This document shows positions 23,360 through 34,500 of a stretch of DNA of 64,000 bases, one piece after another; position 1 is the stretch's first letter; each line of letters starts with the position of its first letter. Location: NCBI GenBank assembly GCA_960531495.1, contig OY482864.1, positions 8,725,644-8,789,643 of the forward strand, read 5' to 3'. The notes under the pieces were generated by a model. It was not told where the DNA came from. It searched no databases and saw nothing but the letters and a program-made list of their open reading frames with translations. The DNA is from Zeus faber. Its lineage: Eukaryota > Chordata > Actinopteri > Zeiformes > Zeidae. A program made the position numbers and the translations under genes.

Positions 23360-24190
23360 GCCCCAAAAAGCTGCACCTTTGCAAAACATCTGTTACTTAC
23401 CCCCTTGAACTCATCTCTATAGATTATCTATCTCTTGAGCCAGACAACAGAGATACGAGAAACATACTAGTTATGACAGATCATTTCACAAAGTTTGCTG
23501 TTGCAGTGCTAATGAAAGATCAAAAAGCAAGAACCATTGCGAAAGCCCTGTGGGAAAATGTAATTGTCCATTATGGATTTCCCAGTCGCCTGCTCAGTGA
23601 CCAGGGCAGAGATTTCGAATCAAAAACCATCAACTCTGCAAAACCATCAACTCTGCACACTAATTGGAGCACACAAAGTTTGCAGTACCCCATATCACAC
23701 TTGTGGAAATCCAGTGGAGGGATTTAACAGGACACTCCTGGGTATGCTAGGGACTCTTGAAGAGAAGGACAAGGACCATTGAGGGACTTTGGAAAGCCCT
23801 TGGTCCATGCGATTAACTGCACGCGAAACAACACAACAGGCTTCTCGCCTTATGAGTTAATGTTTGGGAGGCAGCCCAGACTGCCAATTGATCTAGTCCT
23901 TGGAATCCACCCTGATATGGGAAACCACAAGACCCACTCAGAGTTTGTTAAAGGCCTTCGTCAACACCTGCAAGAAAGCTACTTGCTAACTACAAAAAAC
24001 TCCCAGAAAATGGGTGAGAAGAACAATGCTTGGTTTGACAGGAAAGTAAGAGCAGCAGAGCTCTTTGAGGGGGATAGAGTCTTGGTGAAGAATGTGAACA
24101 TAAGAGGGAAACAAACTCGCAGACAGGTGGGAACAGAAAATCCATGTCGTCGTCAAACGGATTGGAGAGAGACCTGTCTATGTGGTTAAA
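23360..24190 (+). pseudogene. Ty3/gypsy integrase core and C-terminal part
   Basis: Continues in three frames. Catalytic Asp in VMTDHFTKFA (about 23,473), second Asp in LLSDQGRDFES (about 23,597), catalytic Glu in NPVEGFNRTL (about 23,712). The segment AACCATCAACTCTGCAAA is tandemly duplicated at about 23,628-23,660 and shifts the frame. The last open part (to about 24,189) has the SPYELMFGRQPRLP motif conserved in gypsy integrases. Some 220 bp of untranslated sequence and a purine tract (AGAGGGGGAG) precede the 3' LTR. Confidence 0.85.
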
Positions 24191-24412
24191 CCTGAAACAG
24201 GAGAAGGACCACAGCGCACATTGCAGTGTCCGCTGGGTTGAGACACTCTGGTAGAGAGAAGCGCCAACCTTGTAAGTTCACTTATGATGAGTTGGGAGAA
24301 CCTTTGATTTTGGGCCATAAGTTACTTTTTTCAGATTTTGGGAACGGTATTTTCCATACTTGACGATTATAATGTTCATGCAGAGATGCATATATTCTAG
24401 AGGGGGAGTGTG

Positions 24413-25723
24413 TGACCCAAGTTATTTTCTGTAGTTCTTAAGTTACAGTATAATTCTTTTGAGATATTGCTAAGCACTGTAATTTACGAGGCCCCCAAAA
24501 CGCATCTCGAGCACATGCACGGCAGACATTAGAGCATAGACAAACTAGGAGACACGCACGCAACTGCGATGGTGGTTTGAAAGTGAGATATATATATATA
24601 TATATTCACACACACACCTAATGTGGAAAACACTGCATTGGAGACAGGAAAACTGGTGGTGGTTTAGGAGAACTTCTGGGGAGAGTTCCCGGACGGGTGC
24701 TTTCCGAGTAAATAGACGGATTATCCTGGTGAGTTAACTGCTCTGGTTAGCTAATTAGCACTTGGTTAGCCGCTTGACATGACCTTGTTGTTGCTAGAGT
24801 AAGTAATTGTGTGTTGGATTGCCTGAGATATGTGTGTGAAACTTAAAAAACAGTCAGGATATTGTGTGTATGTGACGTGAACTGAATACGGCCGATTGTG
24901 TTAACAGTTTAGCCATTTAGCATCGAAATGAATGTGTGTATTGCTGCCTTGAAGCTAGGTTAATTTGCACGTGCAGCGGCGGTGTGTTAACTACAGGCAA
25001 TATGTACAGTATTTTAGAACATGGGTAAACGAATTTACATGTTTGTAGAAATAAGTACGATTAAAAGATTATTTAATTTAATGCAATGGACAGTGGAACA
25101 AAAGCATTCAGACTGTTTAATAACTGCGCTGCACACTTTTGTGCAGGCTGGGTTTTTTTTGAGGGTCGGACTTACCACTGGATCCAACTGGAATTGACTG
25201 CTTCCGCCATCGTCGTAGTTCCTGGATGCCATCACCTCTCGTCGGAAGTCCGTCACATGGACATTTTGCTCGGGTCCAGGGGTGGTAGGAGCAAAATTGG
25301 GGAACTAAACTGAGGAATATTTTGTTTTGCTGTTTTTTTCATTCTGAGTACTCAGTTTTTTTCTTTGGGTTTTTCTTCGAGTTTTCTTTTGGTTCTTGGG
25401 CCCAAGACAATCAAACTGTTTCGTTTAACTTTTTTTGTGATGTGATTCTGGGTTAATGTTTATCTTCTTTGCCGCAGTGTTGAGAGAACATGTACATTTC
25501 TTTATTTATTTCTTGAAGGTATCTTTGTAAATACATAACTTTTATTCTCTCAAGTCGTGGTCACGTGTTGTTGTGTGGGTTTGAGGTCTCATAAATCTTA
25601 AGCTACAATCAATCCCCTTACCAAACAGATATGATCCTGGAATCTTAAGTAGCCTGATACAACCTTAGACATAGACTTTAAGCATAGGCACCCCCATCAC
25701 GTATGGGTGACGTGAAGGTTACA
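24413..25723 (+). mobile_element. 3' LTR of Ty3/gypsy element
   Basis: About 1311 bp, starting TGACCCAAG right after a polypurine tract (AGAGGGGGAGTG) and ending GGTTACA. Same content as the 5' LTR with scattered differences and a shorter TA/CA tract. Followed by TTAG, the target duplication. Confidence 0.9.
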
Positions 25724-25727
25724 TTAG

Positions 25728-26526
25728 GGACGCTAATTAAAGGACTGTGACTGGATTAAGATGAGATGGTGCACACAGTTTAAATTTCTGATTCCGGTGA
25801 GGGCTACCGGTTCCGATGACGTCTTTGCTGTGCTTTACTTCGTTGAGATGAGATGGTACACACTATTGACTAAATACAAATGATGAGATTTCTGGTTCTG
25901 GTGAGAGCTACCACTTCCGGTCCCGGCGACGTCTTCACTTGTGCGCTGTTGCTGTTTTTGTTGCTGCTGTTGTCTGCTGCTGGTATTGACACTGCTGGTG
26001 TTGTCGTTGCGGCTGCTGCTGGTGCTATTGTTGGTGCCTCTAACCTTATACATTAACTGGTGTTGTCGTTGCTGCTGCTAACCTTATACCTAAACTTAAC
26101 TCTCGCATACCTTATACCTCAACTAAACGTAACCTTATACCTCGACTTAACCATCTCTAACCTGAGTGACCTTTCCAGTTCCTGTGAGCGCTACCACTTC
26201 CGGTTCCGGTGACGTCTTTGCGTGTACGTTGCTGCTGTTGTTGTTGCTGCTGCTGGTGTCGATGTTGCTGCTGCCTTGTTGCCGCTTTTGTGGCTGTTGT
26301 TGCTGCTGCTGTTGTTTTCTGTTGCTGCCACTGGTTGGAGTCGCTTTTATTGCTGTTTTTGTTGTCTTTGTTGTTGCTTTTGTTGTTGCTGTTGCTTCAG
26401 GGGCATTCTTTTGTAATGACTGGCTGACAACTACGTTCTCTCTTTCTTTTTTATATTTCTTTGTAAAGCGCATTGTGTTGCCCTGGTATGAAATGCGCTC
26501 TATAAATAAAGTGTGACTTGACTTGA
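25728..26526 (+). mobile_element. 3' part of the L2-like LINE with CTG-rich modules
   Basis: After the gypsy insertion the LINE 3' region resumes. A module beginning with GTGAGAGCTACCACTTCCGG and running into (CTG/TTG)-rich sequence occurs at about 25,893 and 26,178, with a diverged copy at about 25,796 and one before the insertion at 16,724. The region ends with AAATGCGCTCTATAAATAAA followed by short TGACT repeats (26,490-26,526), the usual tail of fish L2-type LINEs. Poly-Leu/Cys frames here are low-complexity artefacts. Confidence 0.65.
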
Positions 26527-26705
26527 CCCATCTATACCAAATCAGAACATTGAACGGGTGTCACTCATTATGTACATAAAGACTGAGGGAAAGTTTTCTC
26601 TGGGATTAAAACAGCAACACTACTGTGACAGCCTGCTCTGCATTTCCCTGAAAAGCCTCAGAGGTGGGAGCATGTGCGAGGAAGGAACATCAACATACTG
26701 TTCCG

Positions 26706-26753
26706 CCCCTGCGTCGGGGAATTGAACCCTGTTCTCCTGCATGACAAGCAGGG
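26706..26753 (-). pseudogene. Truncated tRNA-Asp (3' half only)
   Basis: The 3' acceptor strand, T arm and anticodon arm (GTC) are present with changes, but the sequence jumps to GCCTGCAGACAGATGG before the D arm, so the 5' half is deleted. Confidence 0.75.
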
Positions 26754-27249
26754 ATGCCTGCAGACAGATGGTTACGATAAGCCTAATTTGGCTGGACAGA
26801 CAAAGTGGGCCGATGTATGTCCTAGGCCAGGGATGGGCTAATATTTTGGTTCAAGGGCCGGATAGAGTTTTGAAGACCATGTGAGAGGCCACATTCAAGT
26901 TTATTCAAGTTTCCTCTCGGCTTTTTGGTTCATCAAATGAGGAAGAAGCTTCAAACAGGACTTGACTGTTGGACATGATTTGAGCAGAAACTGGCACACA
27001 GAATTAAAATCGCTTTAGAGATACGACAACCGTACAAAGTGTAGTTGGAACGATTTGAACCGGCTTGGGGACAACCTGCTGGATTTTCAGACCATGGCTT
27101 TAACCATTCACTTTAAAATTAAAGGAAATTCACACTCTGTATTGTTCACTTGTATTCCTGTATCTGAATTACTGCGTGGAGGTGTGGGGTAACATGTACA
27201 AAAAAAGAGCCATAAGGGTAGTTAACGATGCAGTATATTGTGAACATAC

Positions 27250-27812
27250 TTACCGTATTTTCCGCACTATAGGGCGCACTGGATTATAAGGCGCACTGTC
27301 AATAAGTGGTCTATTTTCGATCTTTTTTCATATATAAAGCGCACCGGACTATAAGGCGCATTAAGTGAAATAAAACAGTCAGATAAGTCAGTCAGTCAAA
27401 CGTTATTAAATGTATTCACAATAACTCTCAACATTGTTCAAACGTTAATGAGCGTATTCCCAATAACTCCCAACCTTGTTCAGTTGTAGTTCATTCCTCG
27501 TCCACAAATCCCTCAAATTCTTCATCTTCAGTGTCCGAGTTTAACAGTTGGGGGATTACGGCATCCAGCATGCCCGGATCCCTCTCGTCATTATCCGAGT
27601 CAGTGTCGTTGCTGTTACCTGGCAGTTCAGTGATGATTCCGGCCTTCGTCAAAGCTCGGACCACAGTTGAGACTGATACCTTAGCCCAGGCATCCACGAT
27701 CCATTGGCAGATAGTAGCGTAAGTCGCCCGGCGCTGTCTCCCTGTCTTGGTGAATGTGTGTTCGTCTTCTGTCATCCACTGCTCCCACGCAGCTCGCAGG
27801 AAAGTTAAATGA
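27250..27812 (-). mobile_element. pogo/Tigger-like DNA transposon, 3' end fragment
   Basis: The left edge has the terminal sequence CGTATTTTCCGCACTATAG with repeated (ACTATAAGGCGCA)-type motifs at 27,268-27,362, a signature of a widespread vertebrate pogo-type repeat. On the minus strand a 94-codon frame (27,491-27,775) encodes the C-terminal tail of a pogo-type transposase: WIVDAWAKVSVSTVVRALTK, then acidic sequence. The DDE core and the other terminus are missing. It interrupts the long-form spacer of an array unit, which resumes at 27,813 (TCAAAACACTGTG). Confidence 0.75.
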
Positions 27813-27845
27813 AGTCAAAACACTGTGTTTGTACCAAGTCCTAAA

Positions 27846-27887
27846 CCTCGTCCCTAAACCTCTAACCGAAGAGGTTTAGGGACGAGG
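27846..27887. repeat. 18-bp perfect inverted repeat
   Basis: Arms 27,846-27,863 (CCTCGTCCCTAAACCTCT) and 27,870-27,887 around the 6-base spacer AACCGA. The right arm belongs to the long-form spacer (compare 10,626 and 12,019); the left arm looks like an inverted copy made at a deletion junction. Confidence 0.95.
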
Positions 27888-28248
27888 AAGGGTTGGGAGG
27901 ATAAAAGTTGAGGTAATTGTTTGAGTTATATCTGATTGACACTGGGTAGATATCGGGCTTGTATATAACAGCATTTTGGTAGTTGTTTGTAAGTTGTATG
28001 TGTGATAAATATTTAGTTACTTGTTTGAGTTCTGGAGAAGTGATTGGACCACGTAAGTGAATACTTATGCTGGTATATGTTTATTGTTCATTTTTATTGT
28101 TAATCTTGATTTGTTTTAACTTACTGTTACATGTTTGAAATGAGTAATCAATTGAAAAAGTGCAATGACTCACAGTTTTACGCTTTTACTGTGAGCGAGG
28201 CAGATATCTTAGTGTTTACCACTCTGTGATTTACTTGTACAATGTTGT

Positions 28249-28299
28249 TGGGCTTCGCCAGTTGGAAAAGCCTACCAAAGATAGGCGAAACTCTTAGTT
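28249..28299 (-). pseudogene. Partial U5 snRNA (3' end only)
   Basis: 3' stem-loop and Sm region are present (the Sm site reads TATCTTTGG, disrupted by a C), then the sequence breaks off and continues at GCAGTCCACGCC. Loop 1 and the 5' half are deleted. Confidence 0.8.
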
Positions 28300-28510
28300 C
28301 GCTTTAGCAGTCCACGCCACCCTTTAACCATGTATACCAAATCAGAACAATGAACGGGTGTCACTTATGTACATACAGACTCAGACTGAGGGAAAGTTTT
28401 CTCTGGGATTAAAACAGTAAAGACTTCTGTGACAGCCTGCTCTGCATTTCCCTGAAAAGCCTCAGACGTGGGAGCATGAGCGAGGAAGGAACATCAACAT
28501 ACCGCCTCGC

Positions 28511-28582
28511 CTCCCCGTCGGGGAACTGAACACCGGTCTCCTGCATGACAAGCAGGGATACTGGCCACTATACTAACAAGGA
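28511..28582 (-). pseudogene. tRNA-Asp(GTC), degenerate copy
   Basis: 72 bases and anticodon GTC, but the acceptor stem has G6 changed to T, the T stem carries GGTG opposite CCCC (one mismatch), and base 38 of the anticodon loop is T. Probably inactive. Confidence 0.7.
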
Positions 28583-29188
28583 TCTGCCAGGCGATCATTC
28601 ACAGACCAAAGTTAAAAATATCTTTTGTCACAAGGAAAACGTATCTGCAGATAGATGGTTATGGTATGCCTTATTTAGCTGGACAAATGAAATGGGCCGA
28701 TGTATTTCCTAGGCCAGGGATGGGCTAATATTTTGGTTCAAGGGCCGGTTAGAGTTTTGAAAACAATGTGAGAGGCCACATTCAAGTTTATTCAAGTTTC
28801 CTTTCTTTTTGGCTCATCAAATGAGGAAGAAGCTTCAAAAAGGGACTTGACTGTTGGACATGTTTTGAGTAGAAACAGGCACACGGAATTAAAATCGCTT
28901 CAGAGATACGACAACCGTACAAAATGTAGTTGGAATGATTTGAACCGGCTTGGGGACAACCCGCTGGATTTTCAGACCATGGCTTCAATCATTCACTTCA
29001 TAATGAAAGGAAATTCACACTCTGTATTGTTCACTCGTATTCCTGCATCTGAATTACTGCGGTGAGGTGTGGGGTAATATGTACAAAAAAAGAGCCATGC
29101 AGGATTGACTCACAGTTTTACGCTTTTACTGCGAGCAAGGCAGATATCTTCGTGTTAACCACTCTGTGATTTACTTATACAATGTTGT

Positions 29189-29271
29189 TGGGCTTCGCCA
29201 GTTGGAAAAGCCTACCAAAAATAGGCGAAACTCCTAGTTGTCCCTCTCCACTGAAGTCTTTAGTAAAAGGC
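29189..29271 (-). pseudogene. U5 snRNA 3' part, interrupted by LINE A
   Basis: 3' stem-loop, Sm site (TATTTTTGG), GTGGAGAGG-type segment (here GTGGAGAGGGACAAC with CAGTGG variation) and loop 1 up to GCCTTTTACTAAAGA. On the plus strand the gene stops at ...TAGTAAAAGGC, where the LINE 3' end (GGTTTATGTGG) begins. The 5' part reappears at 34,233. Confidence 0.9.
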
Positions 29272-29444
29272 GGTTTATGTGGTTTTTATTCAACACATAA
29301 CCAAAACATTCAATCCCCACACCACTGTGGGACAAGACATGAAAGGAACAAACAGAGAAGAACAACAGTCAAACATGTGATAATAACATAATACATACAC
29401 CGAACCATGAAAGATAATCGCCATTCCCCCTCCCCCCAAAAAAC

Positions 29445-32400
29445 CTACACCAAGCCAAAACGAGCCCTTTCCACCTCTCTAGGGCCGCCTGCTGTCCCCA
29501 TCTCCCCACGTCTGCCCTGATCCTCCCTCTCACTTCCCCTTCCTCCCTCCTTATGACCCAGTCCACAGTCCCTCCCGAGCCTGATGAGGTCCTGCCTGGC
29601 CACCCACAAGCCCTTCTTGTAGAGGCTTATGAGCAGCCAGAGCAGGAAGCCTTCCTTCCTGTTTCCCCCTCTACCCACAACCCTCTCCACGCTGGTCCAG
29701 GTCAGGGTGAACCCTCTCCTCACCCTGCTTAGCAGCCTTCCCGCCCTCGCCCACACCACCCCCGCGGAAGGGCAGTCTCACATGACATGATTGATGGTCT
29801 CCTCCTCCGAGCATGCGGCTCGGGGGCACCCAGGGGATGTTGCCAAGCTCCGCCGGTACAAGGTGGTACGTACCGGCAGTGCTTTCTGGAGGCAGGACCA
29901 GTTTAGGTCCTTGAGCCCATTGTCCAGTGTGGTCACCCCCCGCCTCATCTCGGTGTAGCGCCTCCTCTGGTCCAGCCCCAAACCCCCCCCCCCCATGCCT
30001 CGGGGTGAGCCCGAAGCCACTTCGCCGTATGGCCATAGTGCCATGGCACCTGCTCTAACTGGTCCCCAAGTTGCCCAAAGTCCCCATCACCCTCCTCACC
30101 TGGTAAGAGAAGTATAGCTGGAGGAAGTGTCCTGATGGGTGGACCACCAGAGAGGACAGCTCCCTCAACAAAAAAGAAACAAAATAGCCATCCAGCTTTA
30201 GTGGGAGGTGAGGCACGCCCCTTCCGCCCTCCCCGATCGGCGCATACATCCCGGCCCTCGCCGCATACTCGCACCGGCCCCACCACACGAATTTGAACAC
30301 GAGACACGTGAGGGGCGCCCGCATGCATGCCGGCATCGGGAAGACGTACAACTAGTACTGTCGGGACGGCAGCACGTCTGTGTTCAAAACCAGCACCTTG
30401 CCTGTGAGGGTCAGTGTCCTGGGTTTCCAGAGGGCGACTTTCCTCTGGACAGCTTCAATTCGCCTGATCCAATTTAGTGACAGCCCCCCTGGTACGTCTG
30501 TCCTTCCCTTCCACCGCCCAAAGAACTTGACCGAGGTCTTCGCCACATTTCGCTCGGCGCCAGACACTCGGCCAAGCTCCTGGAAGATCTCCAAGGAGCG
30601 GAGCAGGCAGGCATCACTGTCCAGAAGCAGGGTGGTGTCATACGCATACTGGGACAGCTTGACCCTAAGGCCGCCACTGCCTGGTACCAGCAGTCCCCTC
30701 ACACCCGGGTCAGCCCGAATGGCCGCCGCCAGGGGCTCCATGTAAAGGATGTAGAGCAGGGGTGAAAGCGGACACCCCTGCCTGCCACCCAAAAGGTTCC
30801 CCTAGGTGCCCGTTAACAAACCGTGCTCCCCACGGCCACCCAACAAACAGCTTCCCTAAACCTACTCTCTTTAAGACTCTAAACATAAAGCCCCAGTTAA
30901 CCCTATCGAAAGGTTTGGCCTGATCGAAGCCTACCACCATTAGGGGTAGCCCTCTATCTTCCACCCAAGTGATAGCGTCTCTGATGAGCTGGAGGTTCCA
31001 CCTCACAGAGCGCCCAGCCGCTCCACACGTCTGGTCCACGTGGACCGCATCCGGGAGGACTGTGCGCAGACGGTCAGCGAGGACCTTAGCTTGAAGCTTG
31101 TAGTCCACACAGCATGGTCAATGGCCGCCAGTTATTAAGGTCAGAGGTGTCTCCCTTCTTGAAAAGAAGGGAAATCAACCCCTTGGCCATCGACCCTCCA
31201 AAAGCCCCCGCGCGGAGGACCTCGGTCAGCACCTCTAGCACCACCGGACCGAGCACACCCCAAAACTTGAGATAGAACTCGGCCGGCAGGCTGTCGATGC
31301 CCGGGAACTTTCGCTTTCCCATCCTTCGAAGGGCACCCTCAAGCTCCTCCAGAGTGAGGGGGGTCTCCAAATCTTCTGCCAGGTCAGGCGGCACCCGCCG
31401 GGCAACCCTCTCTAAGAAGGCTTCTTCCCGGGTCTCATCCACCACCCTTTCACAGAAAATGGAGCAATAGTGGTCAGTGGCGACCCTCACCATCGCATCC
31501 GCTTCTGTCACCACCTGTCCCTGACTGTCCCTGACCCCCGTGAAAACTCGCCGCGCCTTCTCGGTCTGAACTGAGCCGAAAAAAGCCGCAGAGCACGTCT
31601 AATTGCTCTCTACGAACTCCCGACGCGACCGCAGCAGGTACGCACGGGCCCTACTCTCATAGACCTCCCTAAGCTGCGCTTTAAGGGAGTCACAAGCTCG
31701 CTTGTCTGCAGTGCCACCGAGGTTCCCCACGGTGTACTCGAGCTCAAGGGGGCGTTGCAGGCGGAGCACCTCCCTCTTCGCCTGCTTCGCCTTCCTTTTT
31801 CTGTACCTAATGGCGTAAGCTTTAATCCTCTCCTTTGCCACTTCCCACCACTCTACCACTCCGGCACAGAGAGGCCTGAGCCCCTCGAGACCCTGGAAAA
31901 CCCCGGCAAAGCTGCCATCGAACACGTCCTCCTCGAGGATGCTCTGATTTAACTTCCAGTACCCCAGACCGAAGACCGGGGCACAGGACCGGACCCGGAG
32001 GAGGAACCCATCGTGGTCCGAGAAAAAGACGGGGAGCACCCGCCCAGACAGCACGCCCAAGGACCTTGAAAGAAAAACATAGTCCAGCCTCCTCGCACTC
32101 CCCTGGGTGTTTGGCCATGTGAGACCATCCAGTCGCGGGGTGACCACCCTCCCCCCGTCCACCAGCCCGTGCCCCGCCATGAAACCCTTGACACAAACCC
32201 GCTCGTGTCCCTCCCTATATCTAAGTTAAAATCCCCCCCAATGATCACCTGTCTGTTGGTGGCCAGGTGTGGTCCCAGACCGGCCACCGTCTCCCTCCTC
32301 TCCCTCGTTCCCTGAGGCCCATAAAAAACAAAGACCCTCAAACAAAGACCCCTATACGCAATGTCCGCTCCCAGCACCCTCCCCTGCTCCACAACATAAA

Positions 32401-32656
32401 CCCCCTCTACCCTCACCCCCCTGTCCCCGAAAAGGATACCCACCCCTGAACTGTGAACGCCCCCCACACTCCAGACTGACGCCCCCTTGTCCCACTCCCT
32501 CGAAAAAATTCCCACGTCCCTCTCATCTCTCAAATGAACCTCTTGCAAGAAACAAATTGTGCATCCCAAACCCCCAACAAAATCAAAGACTGCCCTCCTC
32601 TTAATTGAGTTCCTCATTCCCCGTGCATTGATTGTGACAACCCCCAAACAATTCAT
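29445..32656 (-). pseudogene. LINE A ORF2 (endonuclease-reverse transcriptase), broken
   Basis: Starts ATG at 32,656 (MNCLGVVTINARGMRNS, the AP-endonuclease first strand), with an intact GGDFNLDIGRD motif. Frame changes near 32,180, 31,550, 31,100, 30,790 and 30,350 divide it. The catalytic box of the reverse transcriptase reads YAYD (30,637-30,648) instead of YADD, so a catalytic Asp is lost. The stretch corresponding to 53,330-53,395 of copy E (around the PLCVG segment) is deleted. Inactive. Confidence 0.85.
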
Positions 32657-32758
32657 TTAACACAGGTGATGAAAACCAAAATCGTGCCCTGAAAACCCTC
32701 CAACCCAAAAAACACCAAAAAACAATACCCCCATCTGAACACAGCAACAAACCCAACG

Positions 32759-34091
32759 TCAGCCATACAACCCCAACACCATGTCCTCCGGGCTCTCGTC
32801 CATGAGTTGACCCCAGGAATAGGGCATGTTGTTGGGGGAGGCGGGTGAACCCCATGGCCCCCCCTGCCCGTCACTCTCCAAAGGGGAGGGGCTTTCCTCC
32901 AGAGGGGGGGTCTCGCCCCTGACATCTGCCACCACTCTCTCCCTTAGGCCCGCCCTCCCCACAACACCCCCTGCTACTTCCCTCATCTTTTTGGGGTCCT
33001 ACTTGCCCAACTGGAGGTGGTCCCTCTTCCTCTGGGTCGCCGCCTGGGTGCCTGACCCGGCTGAATCTGCCGGTGGTGATGTCTCAAGAGGAACCGTCGC
33101 AGGTGTAGGGAACGCCGCAGGAGACGCTTCTGCAGATGGAGCTGCCATCGGCTGGGACACTACAGGGAGAACCTCCCCAGGTTCTGCCACAGAAAGAGCA
33201 GCTGCCGTGGGGGGAGCCGGGACACACCGGGACAGGGGGCACCGGCACCGAAAAAGCAGGCGGGTCAACCGCGGTTGGAGCCGCGGAAGGAGGATGCGCT
33301 GGCTCCGCAGTCGGTCGATCCGGCTCCCTCTTGGGGCCGCCTATGCCCCTCAAAGCGGCCGCGTAGGCCCTGCTGCACTCCTTGGCGAGCTGCTCGGACG
33401 ATTCGCAGATGTGGCAGGCCCTGGGCATCGGACACTCCCTTGCCCCATGCCCAAGGGCCTAACAAAACCTGCACCTTGTTTGGCCACATTCTCCCTCCGC
33501 GTGGCCGCTAGCCCTGCACCTACGGAAGACAGCTGGCTGCCTCGATAAAAACAAGTAGCCCCGATCTGCCCCGATGTTGAAAAACACCGGGGGGTGGGCC
33601 AAACCCCCCACCCCCGCCGCGTCCTGCCCCGGGAGGGTCTGATACTGGCGCTTACCTGTCCAGATGCCGTTGCTGTCCCTCAGACGCCTCGGGGCAGTCA
33701 GCACCTCCGCGTACCTCCCCAGGAACGCCGCCACAGCCTGATCCGACACATAGGGGTTGTACATGTGGACCGTCACCACCCGAAAGTTCGGCCTGTCCAG
33801 GCTTTGCAGATTGAAAAGGGAGACTGGCCTTGCTCCCGCTTGCCGCCTGCTCTCCTCCAGGGCCCTGTCGCACACTTCCTGTCCCAGAAAGGTGACGTCG
33901 AAACTCCTCTCCGCGTTGTTCGTCTGCAGGCAGAGTATATTCTCCGCCTTCAGTTTCAGGGCCCCAAGCAGGACAGCCCTCCCAAAGAGCTCCCTGGTCA
34001 TCATGGGCTCCTTCTCTTCATTCCACCTATAGCGTAGCGTAGCCCTTAGCCCAGCTCTCGGGTCCGACTGTGAAGTTCCAGCCTGCGCCAT
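32759..34091 (-). pseudogene. LINE A ORF1 (CCHC nucleic-acid-binding protein), broken
   Basis: Begins ATG at 34,091 (MAQAGTSQS) like copy E. Two CCHC knuckles are readable, then a stop at 33,459-33,461 inside the second, after which the frame continues (ALGHGARECPMPRACHIC). A further shift near 33,200 and a shortened Pro/Ala-rich tail follow. Non-functional. Confidence 0.85.
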
Positions 34092-34188
34092 GTTGCAGCT
34101 GTGCTTTCTTGTTTCTCCAACAGCGAAAAAAACCTCTCCACCGGACACTAGAGTCCCCAAGCAGGTTTCACATATGATACCGGATGTT

Positions 34189-34231
34189 GCAAAACACCCT
34201 CAGGATCATGGTGTCCCCCCTACCCGTCGAG
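34189..34231 (-). other. U1 snRNA-like 5' head of LINE A
   Basis: At the very 5' end of LINE A the minus strand reads GTAGGGGGGACACCATGATC then CTGAGGGTGTTTTGC. Human U1 in the same place has CAGGGGAGATACCATGATC then ACGAAGGTGGTTTTCC (stem-loop I). This copy keeps the ACCATGATC core better than D and E, but its first nine bases are diverged. Confidence 0.7.
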
Positions 34232-34232
34232 A

Positions 34233-34281
34233 ATCTTTAGTAAAAGGCGAAAGGCTTATTCTGAAGAGAAACCAGTGTAAT
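34233..34281 (-). pseudogene. U5 snRNA 5' part after LINE A
   Basis: The minus strand reads TTACACTGGTTTCTCTTCAG, then a shortened linker and CGCCTTTTACTAAAGATT, where LINE A begins. This is the 5' half of the U5 gene whose 3' half is at 29,189-29,271. Confidence 0.85.
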
Positions 34282-34432
34282 TAATTAGATTGATGCAAAA
34301 TGATGGAAATGGGTGTTGGTGCCATCGCCTATCAGAATGACGGTCCTGCTGTGACAGCCTGCTCTGCATTTCCCTGAAAAGCCCCAGACGTGGGAGCATG
34401 ACGGTCGAAGGAACATCAACATACTGTTCCGC

Positions 34433-34500
34433 CTCCCCGTCGGGGAATTGAACGCGACAAGCGTGACAAGCAGGGATACTGGCCACTATACTAACGAGGA
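34433..34500 (-). pseudogene. tRNA-Asp relic with destroyed T arm
   Basis: The acceptor stem, D arm and anticodon loop (GTC) are recognisable, but the stretch GAACGCGACAAGCGTGAC replaces the T arm and half of the anticodon stem. 68 bases instead of 72. Confidence 0.75.

Larger units (their letters stand above)
26527..29271 (-). repeat. Diverged U5/tRNA-Asp array units
   Basis: Two array units with deletions: 26,527-28,299 (tRNA 3' half, a pogo-like insertion, long-form spacer, partial U5) and 28,300-29,271 (tRNA, short-form spacer, U5 cut by LINE A). Unit landmarks are CCATCTATACCAAATCAG, the CAGGGATGGGCTAATATTTT block and the GATTTACTT...TTGTTGGGCTTCGCC edge of U5. Confidence 0.8.
29272..34232 (-). 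mobile_element. Tx1-like LINE copy A in U5 loop 1
   Basis: About 4.96 kb, read on the minus strand: U1-like head (about 34,189-34,231), ORF1 (34,091-32,759), ORF2 (32,656-29,445), short 3' untranslated end finishing ACATAAACC with no poly(A). Flanked on both sides by U5 sequence; the duplicated target is GCCTTTTACTAAAGATT (about 16-17 bases). It is the most decayed of the long copies, with many frameshifts and a mutated reverse-transcriptase active site. LINE and U5 have the same transcriptional direction. Confidence 0.9.

Noticed and set aside
26166..26516. Leu/Cys/Val-rich ORFs, possible membrane protein
   Set aside because: Produced by CTG/TTG-rich low-complexity sequence in the LINE 3' region.
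30208..30745. Plus-strand ORFs across LINE A (and equivalents in B, D and E)
   Set aside because: Antisense shadows of the RT frame; the true frame carries the RT motifs.
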